Part shown: positions 42,865 through 51,455 of the stretch, piece after piece
Numbering within the stretch: the first letter of the stretch is position 1
Layout: every line of letters begins with the position of its first letter
Assembly (NCBI GenBank): GCA_045576855.1
Contig: JAZNHG010000002.1
Location: 1 to 64,000 of the forward strand
Direction: 5' to 3'
DNA: 64,000 bases
From: Colimorpha sp045576855
Lineage (GTDB): Bacteria > Bacteroidota > Bacteroidia > Bacteroidales > P3
Translations under genes and position numbers: made by a program
The notes under the pieces: model-generated
The model's database searches: none
The model's input: the letters and a program-made list of their open reading frames with translations, nothing else
What the model was told of the DNA's origin: nothing

Positions 42865-42899
42865 TATATAATACCCACTTTTTGGTCGAAATCTGACAG
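42865..42899 (-). promoter_or_regulatory. Promoter-like motif of the ECF sigma operon
   Basis: Minus strand: CTGTCAGATTT, CGACC, AAAAAGTGGG, TATTATATAG, ending four bases before the start at 42861. Matches 19988-20021 almost exactly in both conserved blocks and spacing. Confidence 0.6.
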
Positions 42900-42918
42900 G
42901 AAGGTAAAGTTTTTTTGC

Positions 42919-42951
42919 AAAAAAGGCCGGAAGGCTACATGCTTTCCGGCC
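42919..42951 (-). terminator. Intrinsic terminator after the lipoprotein pair
   Basis: Arms GGCCGGAAG (42925-42933) and CTTTCCGGCC (42942-42951) form the stem; on the minus strand TTTTTTGC follows. It separates the lipoprotein genes from the sigma operon promoter. Confidence 0.88.
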
Positions 42952-42976
42952 AATGTGGTGTCCCACAAATAAATGA

Positions 42977-43333
42977 TTACTGGCGCTCAAAGGTGGCGGT
43001 GTTGGCCTCGTTGCCGTCTTCGGCAAGGATCATCGTCGTCTTGTTGAGCTTCTGGATGTCCATCTTGATGCTGAGGGCACCAGCCACGCTGATGGTCAGG
43101 TCGTCGCCATCAACGGTATAGGTGGCGGCGGGAATGCCGACAAGAGATACCGTGTTGTCGGCCTTGAACTCCCAGATGACACCGGTATCGGCGTGCATGG
43201 CGGTGCTGGACCCGCTCACAGCGGTGCATTTCCACTTGCCGATAATGAGGTCCTCATTCTTCTGGCACGAAGTGAAGGCCATGCTCATGGCCACAAAGCA
43301 CATCAGGAGTGCAGCAACTTTGAACTTTTTCAT
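42977..43333 (-). CDS. Lipocalin-like lipoprotein, tandem copy 1
   Basis: A 118-aa lipoprotein. The signal MKKFKVAALLMCFVAMSMAFTSC ends in a lipobox cysteine. The mature part opens with EDLIIGKWKCT, the lipocalin-like start seen in many Bacteroidales proteins, and continues as a small beta-barrel (VIWEFKADNTVSL, ATYTVDGDDLTISV). The ATG at 43333 begins the signal; the one at 43369 is upstream of it. Nearly the same signal peptide occurs in the neighbour at 43366-43731, so they arose by duplication. Ligand unknown. Confidence 0.8.
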   Translation of the reverse strand: MKKFKVAALLMCFVAMSMAFTSCQKNEDLIIGKWKCTAVSGSSTAMHADTGVIWEFKADNTVSLVGIPAATYTVDGDDLTISVAGALSIKMDIQKLNKTTMILAEDGNEANTATFERQ

Positions 43334-43365
43334 AGTGTTATTTTTTAGGTGAATGAATATGAATG

Positions 43366-43731
43366 TCAAACTTTCTGCAGCGTCATCACGCCTTCACCGT
43401 CGTTGAACGAGAGGGTGAGATCAGTGCTGCTAATCTTGTCGATGGAGCAGGTGATGCTCACGCCGACGAGGGTGTAGGTGAGGGTTTCACCTTCGACGGA
43501 GTAGGTGCCGGCCAGCGCACTGGCATCGCCATAGCTGAGGTTCAGCTTGTTGTCGGCAGTGAACTCGAGGATAGCGCCTTCGGTGATGCCGCCGACGGAG
43601 ATGTTGCTACCGGTCATACCGGTCACTTTCCATTTGCCAATGATGAGATCCTCTGCCTTCTGGCACGAAGTGAAAGCCATGCTCATGGCCACAAAGCACA
43701 TCAGAAGTGCTGCGATTCTGAACTTTTTCAT
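43366..43731 (-). CDS. Lipocalin-like lipoprotein, tandem copy 2
   Basis: A 121-aa paralogue of the gene downstream: 21 of the first 23 residues of the signal are the same, with the same FTSC lipobox, then EDLIIGKWKVTGM and a beta-rich body (AILEFTADNKLNLSYGD, GTYSVEGETLTYTLVG). The mature parts have diverged to moderate similarity, unlike the signals. Upstream is the GNAT-like gene, 50 bases away on the same strand; the two lipoproteins probably have their own promoter in that gap. Confidence 0.8.
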   Translation of the reverse strand: MKKFRIAALLMCFVAMSMAFTSCQKAEDLIIGKWKVTGMTGSNISVGGITEGAILEFTADNKLNLSYGDASALAGTYSVEGETLTYTLVGVSITCSIDKISSTDLTLSFNDGEGVMTLQKV

Positions 43732-43780
43732 TGTTTTGGTTTTTTGTTAATGAATGGTTGATTAAAAGGGTTTCTTTCGT

Positions 43781-44902
43781 TTAAAGGCTCTTGCCGAATA
43801 TGGCACGCTGCATGAGCGGGTTGGTGTGGTACTGCGTCTCCCAGATTTTGACGGCCTCGTTGCCTATAATCTGCGGGTTGGTGAAGGCCGTGTGGACGCC
43901 GTAGCGGATGGCCGACTCGTTCATGTCGCTGTAGTAGATGCTGTGCACACCGCGCTTTTGCCATTCGGGCAGCACGCCGTTGAGCAGCAGGTCTATGGTG
44001 TCGAACTTGCGGAAGGCGCGCAGTATATGGTACCAGCCGAAGGGGAACAGGCTGCCGTTCGCCTTCTTGTAGGCTCCGTTGAGGTCGGGGATGGAGAGAC
44101 CGAAAGCCACCAGCTTGTCGTTTTCGTCGACAACAAACTGCACAAAGTCGAGGTTGACAAACGGGAAATACTCGTCAATGTAGACCTTGATCTCCTTCTC
44201 GGTCATGGGCACGAAGTCGTAGAGGTCCTTGAAGCTCTCGTTGATGGCGTGGAAGAACTGCCAGGCATAGGGTATAAGCTCCTTGCGGCGCTTGACCTTG
44301 ACCAAGTGCAGATGGTACTTCTCCATGATGAGCTTGTTGAGGCGGGCCACCTTGTCGGGCACAGGCTGGTTGGCCTGCATGGAGTATTGCTGCCACTTGC
44401 ACTTAATTTCGTAGCCGGCACGCTCGACGAAACGGATGTAATACTCCGGATTGTAGAGGGTGGAGATATTCTGCCGGGCGTCGAAATTGTCTATCACCCA
44501 GCACTCCTTGTCCATATCGGTGAAGCCGAAGGGGCCCTCGATTTCGGTCATGCCGTGGGCCTTGCCGTACTCCACCACCTTGTCGAGCAGGGCGGTGAAG
44601 ACGTCGTAATCCTCGATGAAGTCGAACCATCCGAAGCGGACAGCCTTCTTGTTCCAGTGTTCGTTGATGGTGCGGTTGATGATAGCCGCCACACGGCCCA
44701 CCACCTTGCCGTCGCGCCAGGCCAGATAGAGCTCGCGCGAGCAGTGCTCCAGCGACGGGTTCTTGTCGCCGAGCAGGTTCATCTCGTCGAAGTTCAGCGC
44801 CGGAATATACGTCGGCACATCCTTGAACAGCTTGTTGGGGAAGGCGATAAACTTCCTCAATTCGCTGCGTTTCTCGACGGTTTTGATTATAATGTCAGAC
44901 AT
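43781..44902 (-). CDS. GNAT-like acyltransferase family protein beside spt
   Basis: A 373-aa protein typical of a Bacteroidetes family annotated as GNAT-type N-acetyltransferase. Two GNAT-like halves can be traced: ELYLAWRDGKVVGRVAAIIN with GFTDMDKECWVIDNFD, and LDFVQFVVDENDKLVAFGLSIPD with a C-terminal KRGVHSIYYSDMNESAIRYG. No membrane helix. It follows the serine palmitoyltransferase gene by 38 bases on the same strand, and an acyl-transfer step in sphingolipid synthesis (for example N-acylation of the long-chain base) is an attractive but unproven role. Confidence 0.75.
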   Translation of the reverse strand: MSDIIIKTVEKRSELRKFIAFPNKLFKDVPTYIPALNFDEMNLLGDKNPSLEHCSRELYLAWRDGKVVGRVAAIINRTINEHWNKKAVRFGWFDFIEDYDVFTALLDKVVEYGKAHGMTEIEGPFGFTDMDKECWVIDNFDARQNISTLYNPEYYIRFVERAGYEIKCKWQQYSMQANQPVPDKVARLNKLIMEKYHLHLVKVKRRKELIPYAWQFFHAINESFKDLYDFVPMTEKEIKVYIDEYFPFVNLDFVQFVVDENDKLVAFGLSIPDLNGAYKKANGSLFPFGWYHILRAFRKFDTIDLLLNGVLPEWQKRGVHSIYYSDMNESAIRYGVHTAFTNPQIIGNEAVKIWETQYHTNPLMQRAIFGKSL

Positions 44903-44940
44903 ATACTTTCGTATTATCTACTATACTACTGTCTACCCGA

Positions 44941-46134
44941 CTACTGAATCACACCCTGCTTCTTGAAGGCTCGGTATATCTTCTCCACACCGGTGTCTAT
45001 CTGCTCGTGCGTGTGAGTGGCCATGAGGGCGAAGCGGATGAGGGTTTCGTCGCTGGGCACGGCGGGGCTGATGACGGGCGTGACGAACACACCGTCCTCG
45101 AGCAGCTCGTGCGTGATGGTGAAGGTCTTCACATTGTCGCGTATGAACAGGGGTATGATGGGGGTCTGCGTGTTGCCAATCTCGAAGCCCAGGTCCTTGA
45201 ATGCCTTGAGGGCATAGCGCTGGTTGTCCCACAGGGCGGCGTTGCGCTCGGGTTCGCTGCGCATGATGTGGAGCGCCTCGAGCACCGACGCCGTGCTGGC
45301 GGGGGTGATGCTGGCGGTGAAGATATAGGGCCGCACGGAGTGTTTCATCCAGTTGATGGTCTCTTTGTCGGCAGCGATAAATCCGCCCACCGATGCCAGA
45401 CTCTTGCTGAATGTGCCCATGACGAGCTCCACGTCGTTCAGTTTGCCGAAGTGGTCGCAGGTGCCACGGCCCTCACGACCGAAGACGCCGAGGCCGTGAG
45501 CCTCGTCCACCATCAGCGTGGCGCCGTATTTGGCACAGATATCCACCATCTTGTCCACGTGGGCCACATCGCCTTCCATCGAGAAGACGCCGTCGGTGAC
45601 TACCAGTTTCGAAGCCTCGAGGGGCACCTTGGCCAGCACACGCTCCAGGTCGGCCATGTCGTTGTGGCGGTATTTCTGTGTGGTGGCGATGGTAATCAGG
45701 CGGCCCTCCATGATAGAGGCGTGCACACGCTCGTCGTAGAAGAGGTAGTCGCCACGGCCGCAGATGTTGGGAATAACACCGCTATTGGCCAGGAAACCGG
45801 CCGAGAAGAGCATCACACCGTCCTTGCCGAGGAACTCGGCCAACTCGTCCTGCAGCTGGATATGGATGTCCAGCGTGCCGTTGAGGAAGGGCGACCCGGC
45901 GCAGCCAGTGCCGTACTTGTCTATGGCCCGCTTGGCTGCCTCCTTCAGGCGCGGGTCGTTGGTGAGCCCCAGATAGCTGTTGCTGCCGAACATCAGTATC
46001 GGGTGGTCGTGCCCGGTGACGTACACTTCGGTGTTCTGCTCGCTGCAGATGGGGGTGAAGTAGGGATAAATACCCAAGGCTCTCATCTCTTGGGGGTAGG
46101 TGTATTGGGCTAACTTTTGCTGTAGCGGTTTCAT
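44941..46134 (-). CDS. spt: Serine palmitoyltransferase (sphingolipid synthesis)
   Basis: A 397-aa pyridoxal-phosphate enzyme of the alpha-oxoamine synthase family that condenses serine with an acyl-CoA to 3-ketosphinganine. Motifs: MFGSNSYLGLTNDPRLK near the N-terminus, GCAGSPFLNGTLDIH, DEAHGLGVFGREGRG with the aspartate that binds the PLP nitrogen, and GTFSKSLASVGGF with the Schiff-base lysine. It could be confused with KBL (2-amino-3-ketobutyrate CoA ligase) or BioF; the YPYFTPI N-terminus and the Bacteroidales setting favour Spt. Sphingolipids are a hallmark of this phylum. Confidence 0.88.
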   Translation of the reverse strand: MKPLQQKLAQYTYPQEMRALGIYPYFTPICSEQNTEVYVTGHDHPILMFGSNSYLGLTNDPRLKEAAKRAIDKYGTGCAGSPFLNGTLDIHIQLQDELAEFLGKDGVMLFSAGFLANSGVIPNICGRGDYLFYDERVHASIMEGRLITIATTQKYRHNDMADLERVLAKVPLEASKLVVTDGVFSMEGDVAHVDKMVDICAKYGATLMVDEAHGLGVFGREGRGTCDHFGKLNDVELVMGTFSKSLASVGGFIAADKETINWMKHSVRPYIFTASITPASTASVLEALHIMRSEPERNAALWDNQRYALKAFKDLGFEIGNTQTPIIPLFIRDNVKTFTITHELLEDGVFVTPVISPAVPSDETLIRFALMATHTHEQIDTGVEKIYRAFKKQGVIQ

Positions 46135-46190
46135 ATTCTTATATTATTTCAAACTGCAAAGAAACGAAAATTTTCCCAATCAGCAATGAA

Positions 46191-46940
46191 TTAAAATGTT
46201 AAAAGTGAAAACAAACTTTCGGTGAGGCTGCTGGCACCTATTCTAAATGTCTGTTTATTAAGGTATTCATCGCCCATGATTTTTTTTGCCATCGCGGCAT
46301 AGAGCAGGGCGTCTTCCGCTTTTCTGATGCCTCCGGCAGCTTTGAATCCGACAGTTTTTTTACATTTTTTAACGTTGTCTTTAATAACATTTAACATTAT
46401 CTCGGCCGCTTCGGGGGTGGCACCCGCGCTGCCTTTGCCGGTGGAGGTCTTGATGAAGTCGGCGCCACCGTCGATGGCCAGCTGTGCGGCCCGGGCCACC
46501 TGGGGGCCGGTCAGCTCGCAGGTCTCCAGTATCACCTTCAGCGTGGCACCGGTGCAGGCGCGGCGCATGGCCGCCACCTCGTCGCGCAGAGCCTCCTCGC
46601 GGCCCTGTAGCAGGCCACGGTTGATGACTATGTCCACCTCGTCGGCCCCGTCGGCCACAGCCTGGCGCACCTCCGCCACCTTCAGCGGCAGCGGCAGCTG
46701 GCCGTGAGGAAAGGCGCCCGCCACCGAAGCCACGCGGATATCGCTCCCGTCCAGGGCGCGGCGGGCGACGGAGACAAAGCGGGGATAGACGCACACGGCG
46801 GCCACACACCGGCCGTCGGCCAGGTCCATCTCGCGCGTGCGGAGGCAGAAGGCCCGGACCGACTCGTCGGTGTCGGTACCCGTGAGCGTGGTATTGTCGA
46901 TGCAGGCAAAGAGCCTTCGGGCCAGGTCGCTGTCCATCAT
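46191..46940 (-). CDS. deoC: Deoxyribose-phosphate aldolase
   Basis: DeoC splits 2-deoxyribose 5-phosphate to acetaldehyde and glyceraldehyde 3-phosphate in deoxynucleoside catabolism. The 249-aa TIM-barrel protein has CVYPRFV, VAGAFPHGQ, EVDIVINRG, KVILETCELT, the Schiff-base lysine in DFIKTSTGKG and GFKAAGGIR. The ATG at 46940 overlaps the rpiB stop (ATGA); a second ATG follows directly. The chain extends past the barrel with KKIMGDEYLNKQTFRIGASSL, typical of the family. Paired with rpiB, it would feed pentose phosphates into central metabolism. Confidence 0.94.
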   Translation of the reverse strand: MMDSDLARRLFACIDNTTLTGTDTDESVRAFCLRTREMDLADGRCVAAVCVYPRFVSVARRALDGSDIRVASVAGAFPHGQLPLPLKVAEVRQAVADGADEVDIVINRGLLQGREEALRDEVAAMRRACTGATLKVILETCELTGPQVARAAQLAIDGGADFIKTSTGKGSAGATPEAAEIMLNVIKDNVKKCKKTVGFKAAGGIRKAEDALLYAAMAKKIMGDEYLNKQTFRIGASSLTESLFSLLTF

Positions 46941-47377
46941 AGCAACTGGCTTATCTTCTCCACGCGGCGCTGATGGCGGCCTCCCTCGAAGGGGGTGTCC
47001 AGGTACTCGTCCACAATCTGCATGGCCGTGGCCTCGTCTATGAAGCGGGCTGGCATGGAGATGCAGTTGCAATCGTTGTGCTGGCGGCCCAGATGGGCTA
47101 TCTCGGGAGTCCAGCACAGGGCACAACGCACATGGCGATACTTGTTCACGGTCATCTGCACCCCGTTGCCGCTGCCGCATATCACAATGCCGCGGCGGTA
47201 TTCGCCACGCTCCAGCGCGCTGCCCACCTGATGGGCAAAGTCGGGATAGTCGCAGCTCTCGGTGCTGTGGGTGCCATAGTCGCGCACGTCCAATCCGCGA
47301 GCCTGCAGATGTTCAATCACTTTCAGTTTCAGTTCGTAGCCCGCATGGTCGCAGGCGATAGGTATGATTTCTTTCAT
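46937..47377 (-). CDS. rpiB: Ribose-5-phosphate isomerase B
   Basis: A 146-aa RpiB/LacB-type sugar-phosphate isomerase: IACDHAGYELK at the N-terminus (with the D-H-A-G signature), RGIVICGSGNGVQM (the catalytic Cys in CGSGNG), and HNDCNCISMPARF. It interconverts ribulose 5-phosphate and ribose 5-phosphate in the non-oxidative pentose phosphate pathway. First gene of the rpiB-deoC pair, and the last leftward gene before the candidate origin region. A GCAAAAAAATATT word just upstream is the likely promoter area. Confidence 0.94.
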   Translation of the reverse strand: MKEIIPIACDHAGYELKLKVIEHLQARGLDVRDYGTHSTESCDYPDFAHQVGSALERGEYRRGIVICGSGNGVQMTVNKYRHVRCALCWTPEIAHLGRQHNDCNCISMPARFIDEATAMQIVDEYLDTPFEGGRHQRRVEKISQLL

Positions 47378-47439
47378 ATAGCAGCAATATTTTTTTGCAA
47401 AGGTACGTTAATTTCCCCGACCGCAGAGCCACAGGCCGA

Positions 47440-47797
47440 CAATTATTTTCAACACCGTATGTTGAAACCGCTGTTGAATCCGGCTGAAAACCCTGTTGGA
47501 AACTTCCGCATGTTGATAAAAGAGCCCCTTTTCACAGCTTTCTCAACAAAAACATTCCGCGCTAAGTGGCAAATCGCAATTTTCACAAAAGGCTGTTACC
47601 ACAGGTTTCAACAAATGGTTGACAAAACCGCCTTCGGCATGGAAAACAAACCTTTGGCCGGTGGAAAACATTGTGAATAGGAGTGAAAAAATAAGTTTTC
47701 AACACCGCCGTTAGCCCGTTTTTCAACCAAACTAACACCCAAAATAATAAACAAAACATAAAATAAATTTAAGAAATAATATTGTTAGAGGTTAATT
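47440..47797. other. Candidate replication origin: DnaA-box-like cluster plus AT-rich stretch
   Basis: Between 47446 and 47730 at least ten words resemble the DnaA box TTATCCACA or its complement: TTTTCAACA (47446, 47696), GTTTCAACA (47605, and on the other strand at 47460), TTATCAACA (complement at 47511), TTTCCAACA (complement at 47494), TTTTCCACC (complement at 47660), TTTTCACA (47529, 47580) and others. A strongly AT-rich block (47728-47797) follows, as expected of an unwinding element. No gene is present. Genes run away from it on both sides (rpiB left, TIR-WG right). Experimental support is lacking. Confidence 0.45.
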
Positions 47798-48041
47798 GGA
47801 TTAGGTCGGATGTAGGATTAGGTCGGAGCTTTGAGGTCGGAGGTAGGAGGTTGGATTAGGTCGAAGGCAGGTAAGGATATCCAACCACCGAGCTCCAACC
47901 TCCGACCTAATTGGGGTCATCCTACCACCAACGTACCATCAACGTACCATCAACGTACCATCAACCTACCACCATCCTACCACCATCCTACCACCATCCT
48001 ACCACCATCCTACCACCATCCTACCTATTTAACATTTCGGA
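47798..48041 (-). repeat. Intergenic repeat element, copy D (ten 11-bp units)
   Basis: Read on the minus strand from 48041: TCCGAAATGTTAAA, then ten 11-bp units (five GGTAGGATGGT, then GTTGAT and ACGTTGAT variants), GATGACCCC, AATTAGGTCGGAGG, and GGTTGGAGCTCGG. The last part is half of an inverted repeat whose other half (GTCGGAGGTAGGAGG) lies at 47838-47852. These words match the insert in the DUF4175 gene. Confidence 0.85.
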
Positions 48042-48210
48042 CGCCTGAAAAAAACGACGGTGGTGAGTACAAAAAGCGCGTCTGATGTGCTCCAAACCCT
48101 CTCGCGCCAATTCGGAAACGGGGCGTTTTCCCGTGTGAACATGTAATTTATACGCGCCATGTAATTTTTTTTTATTATTTTTGCAATTTCATAACATACA
48201 TGCAAAAGGT

Positions 48211-49452
48211 ATGAATAGGGACGTATTTATAAGCTATAGTCGCCGGAACTTCGACGCAGTGATGGAGATAAAGAACCAGATAGACCGCACCTGCGGTACC
48301 GAATGCTGGATCGACCTGAAGGGTATCGAGAGCGGTTCGGAGATGTTTCTGCGCGACATCGTGGGCGGCATCGACGCCTGCAAGGTGTTCCTCTTTATGC
48401 TCAGCCGCGAGTCGATGGAGTCGGAGTACGCCCTGCTGGAGCTCAACTACGCCAAAGAGAAGGGCAAGCGCGTGGTGCTGGTCAATATCGACGACTGCCG
48501 TATGAACGGCGTGTTCCTGTTCAAATACAGCCTCACCGATACCATAGCCTGGAACAACCCGCCCCAGCGCGAGAAACTGCTGCGCGATGTCGCCCGCTGG
48601 ATTGGCGGCAATGTGGCAGAGCCCAAGGACGAGTTGCTGCTGCCAGTGCAGCGCGGCGGTAAATGGGGTTATGCTAACCTTAACGGAGATATTGTTATTC
48701 CTTGCCAGTGGAAATGGGCTGACAATTTCAGTGAAGGGCTGGCAAGAGTTCAGTCCGGCAGTAAAGCATTCGGCTTTATCGATAAAAACGGACGAATTGT
48801 TATCCCCTGCCAGTGGTACGATGTACTTTCTTTCAGCGAAGGACTAGCAAAAGTATGGGACGGCAACAACAGAAAACAAGGCTATATTGACAAGAACGGC
48901 CGCATCGTCATACCTGGCCAATGGAAATCTGCATACTCTTTCAGCGAAGGACTGGCAAGAGTCGAGGACAGCAACGGTAAATGGGGATTTATTGACAAGA
49001 ACGGCCGCACAGTCATCCCATTCCAATGGAAGTGGGCTTATGGGTTCGGAGAAAATGTTGCTCCAGTAAAGGACAACAACGGCAATTATGTTTTTATTGA
49101 CAAAAATGGACGTATAGCTATTCCATGCAAGTATGTAATGGCCTATTCTTTCCATGACGGATTAGCCTACGTAAAGGATTGTAATGGAAAAAAAGGATTT
49201 ATTGATAAAAGCGGTCAAATCATCCTTCCCCATTCAAATGATTCATACATCCCATATTTCACGGAGGGGCTTGCTGCAGGAAAGGAATGTGGTAAAGCAG
49301 GTTTTTTTGACAAAAATGGACAAGTAGTCATACCATACGAGTGGAAAGAAGCCTATAATTTCAGCGAAGGAGTGGCACAAGTCACGGACAACAACGGTAA
49401 AGAGGCATATATAGACAAGACCGGCCGCGTGGTGCTTTGGCGTACAGAATGA
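48211..49452 (+). CDS. TIR domain protein with WG repeats
   Basis: A 413-aa protein. Residues 1-140 form a TIR domain: DVFISYSRRNFD, CWIDLKGIESGSEM, FLFMLSRESMESEYALLEL and RVVLVNIDDC. Residues 150-410 hold about nine WG repeats, each with GFIDKNGRIVIPCQW and FSEGLARV. TIR domains can cleave NAD or act in signalling; WG repeats form a propeller-like binding surface. The combination suggests a recognition-plus-effector protein. A TATTTTTG box (48174-48181) precedes the ATG at 48211. From about residue 150 the codons turn AT-richer, so the repeat part may have a separate origin. The DUF1016 nuclease gene follows by 23 bases. Confidence 0.85.
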   Translation: MNRDVFISYSRRNFDAVMEIKNQIDRTCGTECWIDLKGIESGSEMFLRDIVGGIDACKVFLFMLSRESMESEYALLELNYAKEKGKRVVLVNIDDCRMNGVFLFKYSLTDTIAWNNPPQREKLLRDVARWIGGNVAEPKDELLLPVQRGGKWGYANLNGDIVIPCQWKWADNFSEGLARVQSGSKAFGFIDKNGRIVIPCQWYDVLSFSEGLAKVWDGNNRKQGYIDKNGRIVIPGQWKSAYSFSEGLARVEDSNGKWGFIDKNGRTVIPFQWKWAYGFGENVAPVKDNNGNYVFIDKNGRIAIPCKYVMAYSFHDGLAYVKDCNGKKGFIDKSGQIILPHSNDSYIPYFTEGLAAGKECGKAGFFDKNGQVVIPYEWKEAYNFSEGVAQVTDNNGKEAYIDKTGRVVLWRTE

Positions 49453-49475
49453 TATAATCAACCAATAGAGGCATT

Positions 49476-50504
49476 ATGAGCAACGAGGAAGCGAAAAGCA
49501 AGATTATTGAAAGTGTTGGCAGCGGTGGGTTGTACAACGCCATAGCAAACATTATAAGTGATGCCCGGAGCAAAGCCTACCGTGCTGTCAATTTCGTTAT
49601 GGTGCAGGCATACTGGGAAATCGGCCGGCTGATTACCGAAGATGAGCTGAATGGGCAGCGCGCGGCCTATGGCAAGGAAGTGCTGAAACATCTTGCTGCA
49701 CGACTGACCAAGGATTACGGCAAAGGCTTTGACGAAAGAGAATTGCGCAAGATGTGCCAGTTTTACAAATACTTCCAAATTCGGGACACACTGCGTCCCG
49801 AATTGAGCTGGTCGCATTACCGCCGACTGTTAAGCGTTGAAAACGAGAAGGCTCGGGTGTGGTATATGAACGAGGCCGCCGATGCTACGTGGTCTACCCG
49901 TCAGCTCGACCGACAGATATCCACGCTGTATTACGAGCGTCTGCTGGCCAGCCGCGACAAGTCGCCCGTGATAGAAGAGGCCAAGGAGAAGATGGCCCAG
50001 CTGCAGCCGCAGGATGTCTTTCACGACCCCTATGTGCTTGAGTTTCTCAATCTGAAAGACTATCCCGCCCTGCACGAGAGCAACATGGAGAAGGCACTGA
50101 TAGACAATCTTCAAAGTTTCCTGCTGGAGCTGGGGACCGGTTTCTGCTTTGTGGCTCGGCAAAAGAGGATGCGCTATGGCGACGACGATTTCTATATCGA
50201 CCTGGTCTTTTACCACAGCCGGCTTAAATGCCACGTGCTGATAGACCTCAAGATGGGCAAGCTCACACACGCCGATGTGGGGCAGATGGATAGCTATATC
50301 CGTATGTTCGACGACCTGTACAAGGCCGAGGACGACAATCCGACAATTGGTCTCATACTGTGTTCGGAGAAGAACGAGGCTGTGGCCCGCTATTCGGTGC
50401 TTGCCGACGGGAAGCAGATGTTTGCCGCAAAGTATATGACTTATCTTCCCACTGAGGAGGAGTTGACAAACGAAATAATAAAATCAATAGCAAATACACA
50501 ATGA
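49476..50504 (+). CDS. DUF1016 / PDDEXK nuclease family protein (YhcG-like)
   Basis: A 342-aa protein with the N-terminal DUF1016 helical domain (YWEIGRLITEDE, LAARLTKDYGKGFDERELRKMCQFYKYF, SWSHYRRLLSVENEKARVWYMNEAA) and a C-terminal PD-(D/E)xK nuclease fold (GDDDFYIDLVFYHSRLKCHVLIDLKMGKLTHADVGQM in two blocks; the D and the DLK motif are visible). YhcG-type proteins are frequent in defence islands and next to restriction genes. Its partner here may be the TIR-WG gene 23 bases upstream. Its stop overlaps the nadA start (ATGA), which looks accidental in function but implies coupled translation. Confidence 0.88.
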   Translation: MSNEEAKSKIIESVGSGGLYNAIANIISDARSKAYRAVNFVMVQAYWEIGRLITEDELNGQRAAYGKEVLKHLAARLTKDYGKGFDERELRKMCQFYKYFQIRDTLRPELSWSHYRRLLSVENEKARVWYMNEAADATWSTRQLDRQISTLYYERLLASRDKSPVIEEAKEKMAQLQPQDVFHDPYVLEFLNLKDYPALHESNMEKALIDNLQSFLLELGTGFCFVARQKRMRYGDDDFYIDLVFYHSRLKCHVLIDLKMGKLTHADVGQMDSYIRMFDDLYKAEDDNPTIGLILCSEKNEAVARYSVLADGKQMFAAKYMTYLPTEEELTNEIIKSIANTQ

Positions 50505-51448
50505 CCAACGAAGAACTGAAGCAGGAAATACTGCGACTGAAACGGGAGAAGAACGCTGTCATCCTCGGCCACTACTACCAGCGGCACGAGATACAGGAGT
50601 TGTCCGACTATGTGGGCGACAGCCTGGCACTGGCCCAGGAGGCCCAGCGCACAGAGGCGGATATCATCGTCTTCTGCGGCGTGCATTTCATGGCCGAGAC
50701 GGCCAAGATTCTCAACCCCCAGCGCAAGGTGCTGCTGCCCGACATGGAAGCCTCCTGCTCTCTGGCCGAGAGCTGTCGCGCCGACGAGTTTGCCGCCTTC
50801 AAGGCCCAGCACCCCGACCATATGGTGATATCCTATGTCAACTGCAGTGCCGAAATCAAGGCCCTCAGCGACCTTATCTGCACCTCCGGCAATGCTGAGA
50901 AACTGGTGCGTTCGCTGCCCGCAGAGCAGAAGATTATCTTCGCCCCGGACCGCAATCTGGGCGGCTACATCAACCAGGTGACAGGTCGCCAGATGGTGCT
51001 CTGGAACGGCGTATGCACCGTGCACGACGCCATGCAGGCCGAGGCGGTGCTGCAGCTGAAGGCCGAGCATCCCGGCGCGCCCGTCGTAGCGCATCCCGAA
51101 TGCAACCCGGCGCTGCTGCGGGTGGCCGACTTTGTGGGTTCCACCAAGGCTATGTTGAGCTATATCAAGGCTAGTGACGCCAAGCAGTTCATCGTGGCTA
51201 CCGAGACGGGCATCCTCTATGAGATGAAGCGCGAGAATCCCGGCAAGGATTTCGTCACCCTGCGCGACAACAAGAGCTGTGCCTGCGACGACTGCGCCTA
51301 TATGAAGCTCAACACCCTGGACAAGCTATACAGATGCCTGCGCGACGAGCAGCCCGAGATACTGATGGACGCCGAGATGATAGAGAAAGCCAAGCGCCCC
51401 ATCGTCCGCATGCTCGAGATGAGCCGCCAGCTGGGCATCATCAAATAG
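50501..51448 (+). CDS. nadA: Quinolinate synthase
   Basis: NadA condenses iminoaspartate with dihydroxyacetone phosphate to quinolinate, the second step of de novo NAD synthesis, and needs a [4Fe-4S] cluster. The 315-aa protein has VILGHYYQRHEIQELSDYVGDSL near the start, cluster and active-site motifs in MEASCSLAESC, VAHPECNPALL and NKSCACDDCAYMKLNTL. Length is normal. nadB and nadC are not in this window. It is the third gene in a plus-strand run that includes TIR-WG and DUF1016, and the DUF3267 gene follows after seven bases. Confidence 0.96.
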   Translation: MTNEELKQEILRLKREKNAVILGHYYQRHEIQELSDYVGDSLALAQEAQRTEADIIVFCGVHFMAETAKILNPQRKVLLPDMEASCSLAESCRADEFAAFKAQHPDHMVISYVNCSAEIKALSDLICTSGNAEKLVRSLPAEQKIIFAPDRNLGGYINQVTGRQMVLWNGVCTVHDAMQAEAVLQLKAEHPGAPVVAHPECNPALLRVADFVGSTKAMLSYIKASDAKQFIVATETGILYEMKRENPGKDFVTLRDNKSCACDDCAYMKLNTLDKLYRCLRDEQPEILMDAEMIEKAKRPIVRMLEMSRQLGIIK

Positions 51449-51455
51449 CTATGCT

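Noticed and set aside
48211..49452. Reading the TIR-WG gene as an insertion-sequence product
   Set aside because: TIR and WG motifs are clear and no terminal repeats or transposase motifs are present.
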